NCBI GenBank assembly: GCA_046294845.1
Contig: JBKBNU010000001.1
Coordinates: forward strand, 1,736,001 to 1,800,000
Source of the DNA: Micavibrio_C sp046294845
Lineage (GTDB): Bacteria; Pseudomonadota; Alphaproteobacteria; Micavibrionales; Micavibrionaceae
Length of the DNA stretch: 64,000 nt
Direction of reading: 5' to 3'
Position numbers and translations under genes: made by a program. Each line of letters starts with the position of its first letter. Position 1 is the stretch's first letter. Below, piece after piece: positions 51,195 through 59,589 of this stretch. The notes below the pieces were generated by a model. That model made no database searches. It was not told the origin of the DNA and saw only the letters and a list, made by a program, of their open reading frames with translations.

Positions 51195-53600
51195 ATGCGC
51201 TTTTACCTCGCCGTTGCCGTAGCCTGCGGCTGCGTTATGGCCTTGCAAATCCTGCAATCCCGCATATTTTCAGTTGTTACGTGGTATCACCTGTCTTTCC
51301 TGACCATCAGTATTGCCATGTTTGGCCTCACATTGGGGGCCCTTCATGTTTATCGCGAAACAAAAGGAAAAACCTTAGATAATCTGCCCTCAAGACTGGC
51401 AGACAGCACGCGCCTTTTTGGTTATTGGGCAGCGGCCAGCCTGATTGTCCAGCTATGCATACCTATCGTTCATAGCAATCTTATGGGTGTGCTGGTTACA
51501 TTGCCGCTTGTGGCCTCCATCACAACCATTGCCTATTTCTATGCCGGACAGCTGGTTTCCTTATGCCTGACGCGCTCTGGTCGTCCTGCCGCCCGCGTCT
51601 ATGCCGCCGATATGATCGGGGCTTCTGCCGGATGCCTCGTAGCTTTGGCCCTGATGCAAACGGTCGATGCCCCTTCTGCTATTCTAATAGTGGCCGGCAT
51701 GACCGTCGCCACCAGCATGATGTTCCTTGAAAAATTCGGGCAGAGGAAGACAAGTATAGTAGCCCTCCTGCTGGTTGCCTTTGGCATCGTTAATTCCATG
51801 ATGCCCTCGCCGCCTGTATATCCGCTGTGGACAAAGAGTGCCCTCGTCCCGCGGAATATTATTTTCTATGAAGACTGGAACGCCATATCCCGCGTCACGG
51901 TTATTGATAGCGCCAAATACGATATTACAAAGCGTGTATTCTTATGGGGGGCAAGCCCAACCCTGCCAGCGGATATTGAAACAGATTTTAAAATTCTGGC
52001 TGTTGATGGTGCTGCCATTACCCCCGTCAATGAATTCGATGGCAAAAGCTGGGACAAGCTGAAATGGCTTGAATACGACATTACAAACATCGCCCACTTT
52101 GCCCCGAACATCAAATCGATTGCGATCGTTGGCGCAGGCGGCGGCCGTGATATTTTATCAGCCCTGTATTTCGGCGCAGAGAACGTCGTCGCTCTTGATA
52201 TCAATAATATTCAGGTCGATCTTTTAACCAAAATCCCCGACCAACGCAGCTATACCAATCTTTGGGACCAACCCGGACTGCGCGTTATCAATGCCGAGGC
52301 GCGGAACTGGTTCACCCATAACACGGAAAAATTTGACGCCATCCAGATATCATTGATTGATACATGGGTATCTGCCGGTGCCGGCGCTTATGCCCTGACA
52401 GAAAACAGCCTCTACACCACAGACGCATGGAAGATTTTCCTGAACGATCTGAATGAACGGGGTTTGCTAACGGTCAGCCGCTGGCATTTCAAAGAATCCT
52501 ATAATGATCTTGGACGTCTGACATCCATGACAACGGCCGCTCTGCTCGATATGGGCGTCAGCGCCCCTTGGCGTAATGTTTTCATCGCCCACACAGGACG
52601 CATTGCCTCAATCGTTGTGGGCCGTGACGCTCTCACACCGGCACAGCTTGACGGTTTGCACGAAGCCGCCGAAAAATTTCAATACGAAATTCTGGCATCC
52701 CCCCGCCTTGAAAAAGATGACATCGTCAACAATATCCTGCGTGCCGAAAGCCGCAGCGGCATTACAAAGGTTATCAAGGACCTTCCTTTTGATCTGGAAC
52801 CGCCCAGTGATGAACGTCCGTTCTTCTTTAATCAGGCACGACTTGAACGACCATTAGAGGTTATTCGTCAGGCAACGGCCAGCAACATGAAAGAACAAAA
52901 TCTTCGGGGTCATGCCGTCGCAACCCTGAACCTCTATATCATTATCCTGTTTTCGATCATTGTGTCGCTTCTGGTATTGATTTTACCCTATCGCAAGGCA
53001 CTGACAAATGCCGAAGCGCCCTTTATCAAGGCAGGAACCTGCTATTTCATGCTGATTGGCCTCGGGTTTATGTTTGTTGAAATTCCGATGATGCAGATCA
53101 TGAGCATGTTCCTAGGCCATCCTGTTTATGGCCTGGGGATTATCCTCTTCAGCCTGATCCTTTCAACGGGTATCGGCAGCTTTGTTTCCGATAAATTTGT
53201 CTTGTCGAACAACAAGCGGATTGTCATCTGGTCCCTTATGATTGCGGGCTATATTGTATTGCTCTCCGGCTCCATCCATCAGTTAACCAACAGCTTTATT
53301 GCCGCCGATCTGACAACACGTATTGCTGTCAGTCTGGCCATGATCTTCCCCGCCGGATTGATGATGGGGTTTGCCTTCCCCACGGGTATGAAGCTGACTT
53401 CGGATGTTTCCGAAGAACTGACACCATGGTTCTGGGGGATCAATGGTGCTGCCGGTGTGACAGCCTCGGCGCTCGCCATGGCCATCAGCATTAAATGGGG
53501 ACTGAATGTAACCTTGCTGACAGGGGCCGCGTGCTATGCCCTGCTGTGCCTGCCTGCGCTCATTATACTAAAAATTTCAAAAAACAAAGGAACAGCCTGA
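51195..53600 (+). CDS. Polytopic membrane protein with spermidine-synthase-like domain
   Basis: This 801-residue protein has three parts. About six membrane helices span residues 1-210. A Rossmann domain of the spermidine-synthase/methyltransferase type occupies about 225-560, with AIVGAGGGRDILSALYFGAE, VALDINNIQVDLL, and FDAIQISLIDTWVSAGAGAY followed by LYTTDAWKIFLNDLNERGLL. A second block of about seven helices ends the protein. Such proteins are annotated as spermidine synthases, but activity has rarely been shown. The start at 51195 follows TGGAGGA by four bases. It ends one base before kbl and may be co-transcribed with it. Confidence 0.8.
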   Translation: MRFYLAVAVACGCVMALQILQSRIFSVVTWYHLSFLTISIAMFGLTLGALHVYRETKGKTLDNLPSRLADSTRLFGYWAAASLIVQLCIPIVHSNLMGVLVTLPLVASITTIAYFYAGQLVSLCLTRSGRPAARVYAADMIGASAGCLVALALMQTVDAPSAILIVAGMTVATSMMFLEKFGQRKTSIVALLLVAFGIVNSMMPSPPVYPLWTKSALVPRNIIFYEDWNAISRVTVIDSAKYDITKRVFLWGASPTLPADIETDFKILAVDGAAITPVNEFDGKSWDKLKWLEYDITNIAHFAPNIKSIAIVGAGGGRDILSALYFGAENVVALDINNIQVDLLTKIPDQRSYTNLWDQPGLRVINAEARNWFTHNTEKFDAIQISLIDTWVSAGAGAYALTENSLYTTDAWKIFLNDLNERGLLTVSRWHFKESYNDLGRLTSMTTAALLDMGVSAPWRNVFIAHTGRIASIVVGRDALTPAQLDGLHEAAEKFQYEILASPRLEKDDIVNNILRAESRSGITKVIKDLPFDLEPPSDERPFFFNQARLERPLEVIRQATASNMKEQNLRGHAVATLNLYIIILFSIIVSLLVLILPYRKALTNAEAPFIKAGTCYFMLIGLGFMFVEIPMMQIMSMFLGHPVYGLGIILFSLILSTGIGSFVSDKFVLSNNKRIVIWSLMIAGYIVLLSGSIHQLTNSFIAADLTTRIAVSLAMIFPAGLMMGFAFPTGMKLTSDVSEELTPWFWGINGAAGVTASALAMAISIKWGLNVTLLTGAACYALLCLPALIILKISKNKGTA

Positions 53601-53601
53601 C

Positions 53602-54801
53602 ATGAAAACCCAGCTTCTCAGCCATCTGGAATCAGAAATCGCCAAAGTCCGCGAAGGTGGCCTTTATAAAAAGGAGCGTATTATCACCTCGATGCAGTCG
53701 GCAGATATCACCGTCGCGGGCGGTGATCATGTACTGAATTTCTGCGCCAATAATTATCTGGGGCTGGCGGATAATCCCGATCTGATAGCGGCAGGCAAGC
53801 GCGCCCTTGATGAGCACGGTTATGGCATGGCTTCGGTCCGTTTTATCTGCGGCACGCAAGACATCCATAAACAGCTCGAAAAGCGCATCAGCGATTTTCT
53901 GGGCATGGAAGATACCATCCTTTATTCTTCCTGCTTTGATGCCAATGGCGGCCTGTTTGAAACATTGCTGGGTGAAGAAGATGCGATTATTTCCGATGCG
54001 CTGAACCATGCCAGCATTATTGACGGTATCCGCCTGTGCAAGGCCCAACGTTACCGTTACGCCAACAACGACATGAGCGAACTGGAAGCGCACCTTAAAA
54101 GCGCGCAAGCCCAGCGTCACCGCCTGATCGCCACCGATGGCGTTTTCTCGATGGATGGCTATATCGCCAATTTGCAAAAGGTTTGCGACCTTGCCGAGCA
54201 ATATGATGCGATGGTGATGGTCGATGACAGCCACGCTGTCGGCTTCATCGGCGAGAAAGGCCGTGGCACCCATGAATATTGCAACGTCATGGGCCGCGTC
54301 GATATTATCACCGGCACACTGGGTAAAGCCTTGGGTGGCGCTTCGGGCGGTTATACATCAGGCCCCAAACAGGTGATCGAATGGCTGCGTCAGCGTTCAC
54401 GCCCTTATCTGTTTTCAAACACACTGGCCCCGACTATTACGGCCACATCGCTCAAGGTTCTCGATCTGCTGGAAAATGGCGACGCCCTTAGAAAGCGCCT
54501 GCGTGATAATGCGGCCTATTTCCGCGAGCACATGACCAAAGCCGGATTTGATCTCCTGCCCGGCGATCACCCGATTATCCCCGTCATGATTTATGATGCG
54601 GCGCTGGCCAGTAAATTCGCCGATGAAATGCTGAAGCGCGGCGTGTACGTCGTCGGTTTTTCCTTCCCCGTCGTCCCCCAAGGCAAAGCGCGTATCAGAA
54701 CACAAATGTCCGCCGCCCACACACGCGAACATCTTGATAAGGCGATTGCTGCGTTTATAGAGGTTGGCAAAGAATTGGGGATTTTGAAGAAAGCTGCATA
54801 A
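53602..54801 (+). CDS. kbl: Glycine C-acetyltransferase (2-amino-3-ketobutyrate CoA ligase)
   Basis: This 399-residue PLP enzyme of the alpha-oxoamine synthase family cleaves 2-amino-3-ketobutyrate with CoA to glycine and acetyl-CoA, the second step of threonine breakdown. Landmarks are LNFCANNYLGLADNPDLIAA, YSSCFDANGGLFETLL, VMVDDSHAVGFIGEKGRGTH, and the PLP lysine at about 242 in TGTLGKALGGASGGY. Its partner tdh lies 1.6 kb downstream with two genes in between, although the pair is usually adjacent. Confidence 0.96.
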   Translation: MKTQLLSHLESEIAKVREGGLYKKERIITSMQSADITVAGGDHVLNFCANNYLGLADNPDLIAAGKRALDEHGYGMASVRFICGTQDIHKQLEKRISDFLGMEDTILYSSCFDANGGLFETLLGEEDAIISDALNHASIIDGIRLCKAQRYRYANNDMSELEAHLKSAQAQRHRLIATDGVFSMDGYIANLQKVCDLAEQYDAMVMVDDSHAVGFIGEKGRGTHEYCNVMGRVDIITGTLGKALGGASGGYTSGPKQVIEWLRQRSRPYLFSNTLAPTITATSLKVLDLLENGDALRKRLRDNAAYFREHMTKAGFDLLPGDHPIIPVMIYDAALASKFADEMLKRGVYVVGFSFPVVPQGKARIRTQMSAAHTREHLDKAIAAFIEVGKELGILKKAA

Positions 54802-54835
54802 AAAATTACCTCTACACGTAGCAAGAAAGAATAAT

Positions 54836-55423
54836 ATGAGCTTGAAGGACAAAATTTCTTACTTGGAAATTGTACTGATACTCATCTGTCTGATTATTGG
54901 TATTCAGAGCTTTTTCATGAACGCTTCCTTCAATAAAAGAATTTCAACTCTGGAATATTATCAAGAGATGAATAAGCCAAATATTATGTGGCTGATTAAT
55001 AGCATGGAAACTATGTTCACCATGTCCTCATATGACTATTTAAATCTAATTGACGTTTACAGTAAGCAATACTGCACACCCAATAGTATCAAAGCCTACA
55101 GAGAAATATTAACTAGATTGGGTGCAATGACTCAACTTTCTCAAGAAGGCGTCGTACAGACAACAACGATCACTTCACCACCCATAGCGTACATGAGATC
55201 AATTTCAGAGGCACCAGATAAGAATTACGGTTTTTCCGAAAAGATCCATTATAAAGTCGATGCCCATATAATATATCAGAGCGGTGCTACTGTTATCTCT
55301 GTACTTGATGTCACATTTAACGTCGCCATAGCTAGAATCCAATTAAAAGATAACAGTAGCTATATTATTACAGACTTAGATGTTGCCTCAGTAAAGAATG
55401 ATGAGAGCCGTCTTCGTAGATAA
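54836..55423 (+). CDS. Unrecognised membrane-anchored protein
   Basis: This 195-residue protein has one N-terminal helix (about residues 9-30, YLEIVLILICLIIGIQSFFM) and then a mixed domain exposed outside the cytoplasm or as a tethered domain (HYKVDAHIIYQSGATVISVL, YIITDLDVASVKN). The DNA is visibly more AT-rich and uses more AAT, ATA and AGA codons than kbl or tdh on either side, suggesting acquisition. No clear ribosome-binding site beyond AGAAAGAA. No family recognised. It splits the kbl-tdh pair together with the next gene. Confidence 0.68.
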   Translation: MSLKDKISYLEIVLILICLIIGIQSFFMNASFNKRISTLEYYQEMNKPNIMWLINSMETMFTMSSYDYLNLIDVYSKQYCTPNSIKAYREILTRLGAMTQLSQEGVVQTTTITSPPIAYMRSISEAPDKNYGFSEKIHYKVDAHIIYQSGATVISVLDVTFNVAIARIQLKDNSSYIITDLDVASVKNDESRLRR

Positions 55424-55435
55424 CACTCAAAAGTC

Positions 55436-56158
55436 CTAAGACATCAACCTTAATCCCCGTTGCAGGGCGCCGCCGATGACTTGGCCCAAGGGGCTTTTGG
55501 TGAAGCTGTTGAAACGTTCAATTCTGGCACCTTGTGCGGGATCAATCTGTTCAAGTCCTTGCGGGGGTTGCCATACCCTTACCTGCTCGCAAAATTCAGG
55601 AACATCTGCATATGTTTCAGGATAAGGAACACTGACATACATCGCGCCCTGACTGGCCGATATATGGATCTGGCGATTACCGGCCCGCGTGAAAGCTTTA
55701 TATCCCTTAATATGGACATGACTGGCGGCGGGATTAAATTCCAGTTCGGGCCAACCCAGCAGCTTGTTGACCTCACTAAAGCCCGGCATAACAGGTAAAG
55801 CGGCCACAGCCTTTTTCACTTCATCGCTATCGGGCACCAGCCAGTTGGTATGCGGGATACCTTTCCACCCTTCATGGGTAAAGCCGATGGCATAGCGGAA
55901 ATTGATGCTTTCCACACGGCCTTTTTCATCGATTTTATAATGGGGAACTTCACCACCCAGAACCAGTGTTGCTGTCTTCAGGTAATCGGTAATTTCCTTT
56001 TCGGCGGCGCGGCGGCGGTCATACCAGCGGCGCAGGGAACGGGCCAGCTTTTCATCGGTGACCTTGAAATACAGACGCGGTGCATCGCGCAGCTGGACAC
56101 CTTCATCCTCTGGCGGTTTTTTGGCTTTGGCAGCCCACAATGTGGACAGGAAAGGCAC
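55436..56158 (-). CDS. Unrecognised cytoplasmic protein
   Basis: This 240-residue protein has no signal or membrane segment. A basic helical region at about 30-60 (DEKLARSLRRWYDRRRAAEK) is followed by a likely beta-rich domain (FRYAIGFTHEGWKGIPHTNW, LEFNPAASHVHIKGYKAFTR). The C-terminus has FTKSPLGQVIGGALQRGLRL. Codon use matches the window, unlike its neighbour at 54836. It lies opposite to kbl and tdh and ends 12 bases beyond the converging gene. No family named. Confidence 0.7.
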   Translation of the reverse strand: MPFLSTLWAAKAKKPPEDEGVQLRDAPRLYFKVTDEKLARSLRRWYDRRRAAEKEITDYLKTATLVLGGEVPHYKIDEKGRVESINFRYAIGFTHEGWKGIPHTNWLVPDSDEVKKAVAALPVMPGFSEVNKLLGWPELEFNPAASHVHIKGYKAFTRAGNRQIHISASQGAMYVSVPYPETYADVPEFCEQVRVWQPPQGLEQIDPAQGARIERFNSFTKSPLGQVIGGALQRGLRLMS

Positions 56159-56366
56159 TGCAATCTCCCTGATAATTTAGGCTTATTTCTATTATTTCCC
56201 TTGAAACTACGGAAAATGGCCGCCTTCTGTCAATTTATTGTTTCTCAGGGTTGCACTCATGCTGCAGCAGCACAAAAAACTGTTTTATAATAGTGGTTTA
56301 CTAATCTTTTCCCTTGTCATACCCTGCCCCTGTCGCAGCCTAGGAAGCCGATCAGGAGTCACCAAA

Positions 56367-57395
56367 ATGAAATCACTCGCGAAGATTAAATCGGAACCCG
56401 GTATCTGGATGCAGGATAATCCTGTTCCTGTCATTGGCCCGAATGATGTCCTGATCAAGGTCAAAAAATCGGCTATCTGCGGTACCGATCTGCACATATA
56501 CAAATGGGATGAATGGGCCGCGCGCACCATTCCCGTGCCGATGGTTGTCGGGCATGAGTATGTCGGCGTGATTGCCGAACTGGGCAGCGAAGTCAAACAT
56601 TTGAAAATCGGGCAACGTGTTTCCGGTGAGGGTCATATTGTTTGTGGGCATTGCCGCAACTGTCGCGCCGGTAAACGTCATCTGTGCCCGAATACAAAAG
56701 GTGTTGGCGTCAACCGCCCCGGCAGCTTTGCCGAATATCTGTGCCTGCCGGTTGATAACGTCTTTCCTATTCCCGATGATATTGATGATGAGCTGGCGTC
56801 TATTTTCGATCCGTTCGGCAATGCCGTTCATACCGCCCTGTCATTTGATCTGGTCGGTGAAGATGTCTTGATCACCGGTGCCGGTCCCATCGGCATTATG
56901 GCGGTTGCCATCTGCAAACATGTCGGTGCCCGTCATGTTGTTATCACCGATGTGAACCCCTATCGTCTGGCCCTCGCCGAAAAAATGGGGGCAACACGCG
57001 CCGTTGATGTATCCAAACAAAACCTGTCCCATGTCATGAAGGAGCTGGGCATGAAGGAAGGTTTTGATGTTGGCCTTGAAATGTCCGGCATCGAAAGTGC
57101 TTTCCAGCAGATGGTCAATAATATGATGAATGGCGGCAAGATTGCGCTGCTCGGCATTCCCGCCGGTGGCAAAATGGATATCGACTGGAATCAGGTGATT
57201 TTCAAAGGCCTGATCATCAAGGGCATCTATGGCCGTGAAATGTACGAAACATGGTACAAGATGACGGCGATGCTGCAATCGGGCCTTGATATCCGTCCCG
57301 TCATCACACACCGTATCAAGATCGATGATTATCTGACCGGATTTGAAGCGATGAAATCCGGCCAGTGCGGCAAAGTGGTTATGGATTGGGAATAA
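56367..57395 (+). CDS. tdh: L-threonine 3-dehydrogenase
   Basis: This 342-residue zinc-dependent alcohol dehydrogenase-type enzyme oxidises threonine to 2-amino-3-ketobutyrate with NAD. Catalytic zinc ligands are Cys in SAICGTDLHIYKWD and His-Glu in VVGHEYVG. The structural zinc cysteines are in GHIVCGHCRNCRAGKRHLCP, and the Rossmann segment is VLITGAGPIGIMAVAICKHV. I start at 56367, where AGGAG lies eight bases upstream; an upstream in-frame start would add 43 residues unlike the family. A TATAAT lies at 56286-56291. It works with kbl. Confidence 0.95.
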   Translation: MKSLAKIKSEPGIWMQDNPVPVIGPNDVLIKVKKSAICGTDLHIYKWDEWAARTIPVPMVVGHEYVGVIAELGSEVKHLKIGQRVSGEGHIVCGHCRNCRAGKRHLCPNTKGVGVNRPGSFAEYLCLPVDNVFPIPDDIDDELASIFDPFGNAVHTALSFDLVGEDVLITGAGPIGIMAVAICKHVGARHVVITDVNPYRLALAEKMGATRAVDVSKQNLSHVMKELGMKEGFDVGLEMSGIESAFQQMVNNMMNGGKIALLGIPAGGKMDIDWNQVIFKGLIIKGIYGREMYETWYKMTAMLQSGLDIRPVITHRIKIDDYLTGFEAMKSGQCGKVVMDWE

Positions 57396-57408
57396 GGCTA
57401 ACGCCTTA
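57393..57408. terminator. Small hairpin between tdh and the converging gene
   Basis: A six-base-pair stem TAAGGC/GCCTTA with a TAAC loop overlaps the tdh stop codon and the stop of the gene at 57406. It is short and lacks a T-run, so termination is only possible. Confidence 0.3.
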
Positions 57409-58014
57409 AAGGACCATGCGGGCGGCTTGGGCCTTCATCTCAATGGCTTCAGCGGCTTTCAAATCGGCGAGACGCTCCCGCACTGCATGTTCGACTTCTT
57501 TCATACCGCGCTCACGTGCCAAATCCAAAGCGCTGATGTGCGGTATCTCCGTCTTTACAGTTTGACCGCTACTCAGGAAACCACCGCCAACATAAGCATG
57601 TTTGGTTGTTTTACCGGTTGCAGCAACATTTGTTTGCGGGTTTTGAGCAAGAGACAAGGCAATCTTCGCTGCCCCCTGCATCATGGCATAATTAAGAAGG
57701 GGAATGGTTTCATAGTACAGGGGTGAATCCGGTCCGGTGCTATCGTGGCAACTCACGATATAATTCGGATTTCTTCCTGCAAATTTCCTGAAGGCGACAG
57801 CAAACACATCCGTGTCATCCTGTTGCAAGATATCGCTCAGGATGTAGCGTGCATGATCATATGCGAACTTTCCATTTTCCAGCACAGTGATAGCTCTGGC
57901 TCTATCGCCGTTTTGCATGGCCTCACGAAAATCATGGAAGTTTTGCTTGATCTGGCGCCCCTCCTCGATGCCTTGCATAATTGAACGATAGGCGGCTGTC
58001 AGACTGAACTTCAT
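57406..58014 (-). CDS. Unrecognised protein with ankyrin-like C-terminal pattern
   Basis: This 202-residue, mainly helical, probably cytoplasmic protein has a C-terminal half containing LLNYAMMQGAAKIALSLAQN and later HISALDLARERGMKEVEHAV, which fit the helix-turn-helix spacing of ankyrin repeats. The middle has a CHDSTGPDSPLYYET loop. No signal peptide. It is divergent from the exchanger gene and converges on tdh. The repeat reading is tentative. Confidence 0.65.
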   Translation of the reverse strand: MKFSLTAAYRSIMQGIEEGRQIKQNFHDFREAMQNGDRARAITVLENGKFAYDHARYILSDILQQDDTDVFAVAFRKFAGRNPNYIVSCHDSTGPDSPLYYETIPLLNYAMMQGAAKIALSLAQNPQTNVAATGKTTKHAYVGGGFLSSGQTVKTEIPHISALDLARERGMKEVEHAVRERLADLKAAEAIEMKAQAARMVL

Positions 58015-58150
58015 GGTGCGCTCCCGTGTATTTTCGATATTAAATTCCTGCCTTTACCTATCCCAGAAGCCATTAATATGTCAAGAAAACCCTTGCGCAA
58101 CCTCCTCAAAGACCATAATCTTCCGGAAAATATTAAGAAATGCAGGGCCC

Positions 58151-59536
58151 ATGAAGTTTACGCACCTGAAACCCTCTGATGACGATAAAGACGGACAAGG
58201 CCGCTACAAGCCCCTTCGTCCGGTCAAACACGGCCACGATCATAACCATGGTCACGGTGATTGCTGCGGGCAGGATCATGACCATAACGGCGATCACGAT
58301 CACGATCACGATCACCATCGCCATCATCACGATGACAAACCTGCGGCCACAGGCATCAAGGGCTTGTTTTCACGTCTGGCCCGCAACAGGACAGCCGTTG
58401 TTTTAGGCGGTACTGCCGCCTTGCTGACGACCACTGCCCTGACAGCACCCGCTCTGGCAACAACGATGGGGGCGGGATTGGTGATGGCGGCTTCACTCTG
58501 GCTTCTGCCCCAAGCCTGCGAAACCGTGATTGATAGCATCGAAGGCCTTGGTAAAAAACTGAAGATCCCTGCCGTGGGGTTGGGGCTGGGTTTGGCGCTC
58601 ATGGAATCCGTTCCTGAATTTGCAGTCGCCATCAATTCGATCATGAGTGGCCAGCACGCCGTCAGCATGGGCAATATCGTAGGTTCAAATGTGGCCCACG
58701 TCCTTTTGATTTTAGGAACTGTTGCGGCGATTGCCGGCGTTAAAAAACCCGAAGGCACAGCGTGGAAATTCAATGTCGCTGCCCTCACGGGCGCGACAAC
58801 TGCTTTTGGTACGCAACTCGCCACAGGGCGCCTGATCGAAGGTTTGGGCTATGGCATGGGTGCGGCGGCTCTCGCCTATCTCATTACCAATTACAAACTG
58901 AACAAACGCGATGCGATCAAGCTCGGAAAGCCTGAACTGGCCGAAGCCCATCACCACCACCATCATGGTGATGATGATCATTGCGGCCATGACCATAAGG
59001 AACGCTCCTCCGTGGTGAATGGTCTCCTTGCTGCGGCAGGTATGGGCAGCGTGATCTATACAGCACACGCAGCCGTAGATAGCGCCTCGACCGTCGCCCA
59101 AAATCTGGGTGCCCCCCCTGTGATTGTTGGCGCTTTGGCCTTGGCTCTGGGCACGGCAGCCCCCGAATTTGCCATCAATATCAAAGCCGCCCTAAAAGGC
59201 AAAACCGATATGGCTGTCGGTAATATTATCGGCTGTAGCGTTCTGAACCTGTTGGCGGTGGGTGGCATTCTGGCCGCCACAGGAACACCCGTCCCCGAAG
59301 CCTTGCGCCCCGATACCGCTTTGGGCCTGCTGAACCTGGGGGCACTCGGTGGTGGCGCGGCACTGGCTACTACGACACTGCTTGCCAATAAAGGGGCCTT
59401 GAGCCGTAAACACGGATTGGCCGCTCTGGGGCTTTATACCGCCTATCTGGCGGGGTCTTTATATTTGGGCACTGCACAATCACCCGAAGCCCCCCTTCCG
59501 GAAAACCATAAGCCGCCGATCATAACCCCGATTTGA
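58151..59536 (+). CDS. CaCA-family cation exchanger with His-rich loops
   Basis: This 461-residue membrane protein has two sodium/calcium-exchanger-type repeats. The first has LMESVPEFAVAINSIMSG and MGNIVGSNVAHVLLILG; the second has GTAAPEFAINIKAALKGK and VGNIIGCSVLNLLAVGG, where the usual GSN is GCS. Before the first helix lies a long His/Asp segment (about residues 26-62, HGHDHNHGHGDCCGQDHDH). The central loop has HHHHHHGDDDHCGHDH. Such loops are typical of zinc or nickel carriers, not CaCA proteins. The start at 58151 follows AGGG. The ion is unknown. Confidence 0.85.
   Translation: MKFTHLKPSDDDKDGQGRYKPLRPVKHGHDHNHGHGDCCGQDHDHNGDHDHDHDHHRHHHDDKPAATGIKGLFSRLARNRTAVVLGGTAALLTTTALTAPALATTMGAGLVMAASLWLLPQACETVIDSIEGLGKKLKIPAVGLGLGLALMESVPEFAVAINSIMSGQHAVSMGNIVGSNVAHVLLILGTVAAIAGVKKPEGTAWKFNVAALTGATTAFGTQLATGRLIEGLGYGMGAAALAYLITNYKLNKRDAIKLGKPELAEAHHHHHHGDDDHCGHDHKERSSVVNGLLAAAGMGSVIYTAHAAVDSASTVAQNLGAPPVIVGALALALGTAAPEFAINIKAALKGKTDMAVGNIIGCSVLNLLAVGGILAATGTPVPEALRPDTALGLLNLGALGGGAALATTTLLANKGALSRKHGLAALGLYTAYLAGSLYLGTAQSPEAPLPENHKPPIITPI
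58292..58315 (+). repeat. Four tandem GATCAC hexamers
   Basis: Four perfect copies of GATCAC encode Asp-His pairs in the N-terminal His-rich segment of the exchanger. Copy-number change would keep the frame and lengthen or shorten the metal-binding segment. Confidence 0.9.
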
Positions 59537-59589
59537 ATTTCCGGCCCGTTCGGGTATCCTTATCCCGCATAACAGGAAGGGATAAGACC

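Noticed and set aside
58226..58340. Repeats in the His-rich region as a CRISPR-like or mobile element
   Set aside because: They are in-frame codon repeats of a transporter gene; there are no spacers or flanking features.
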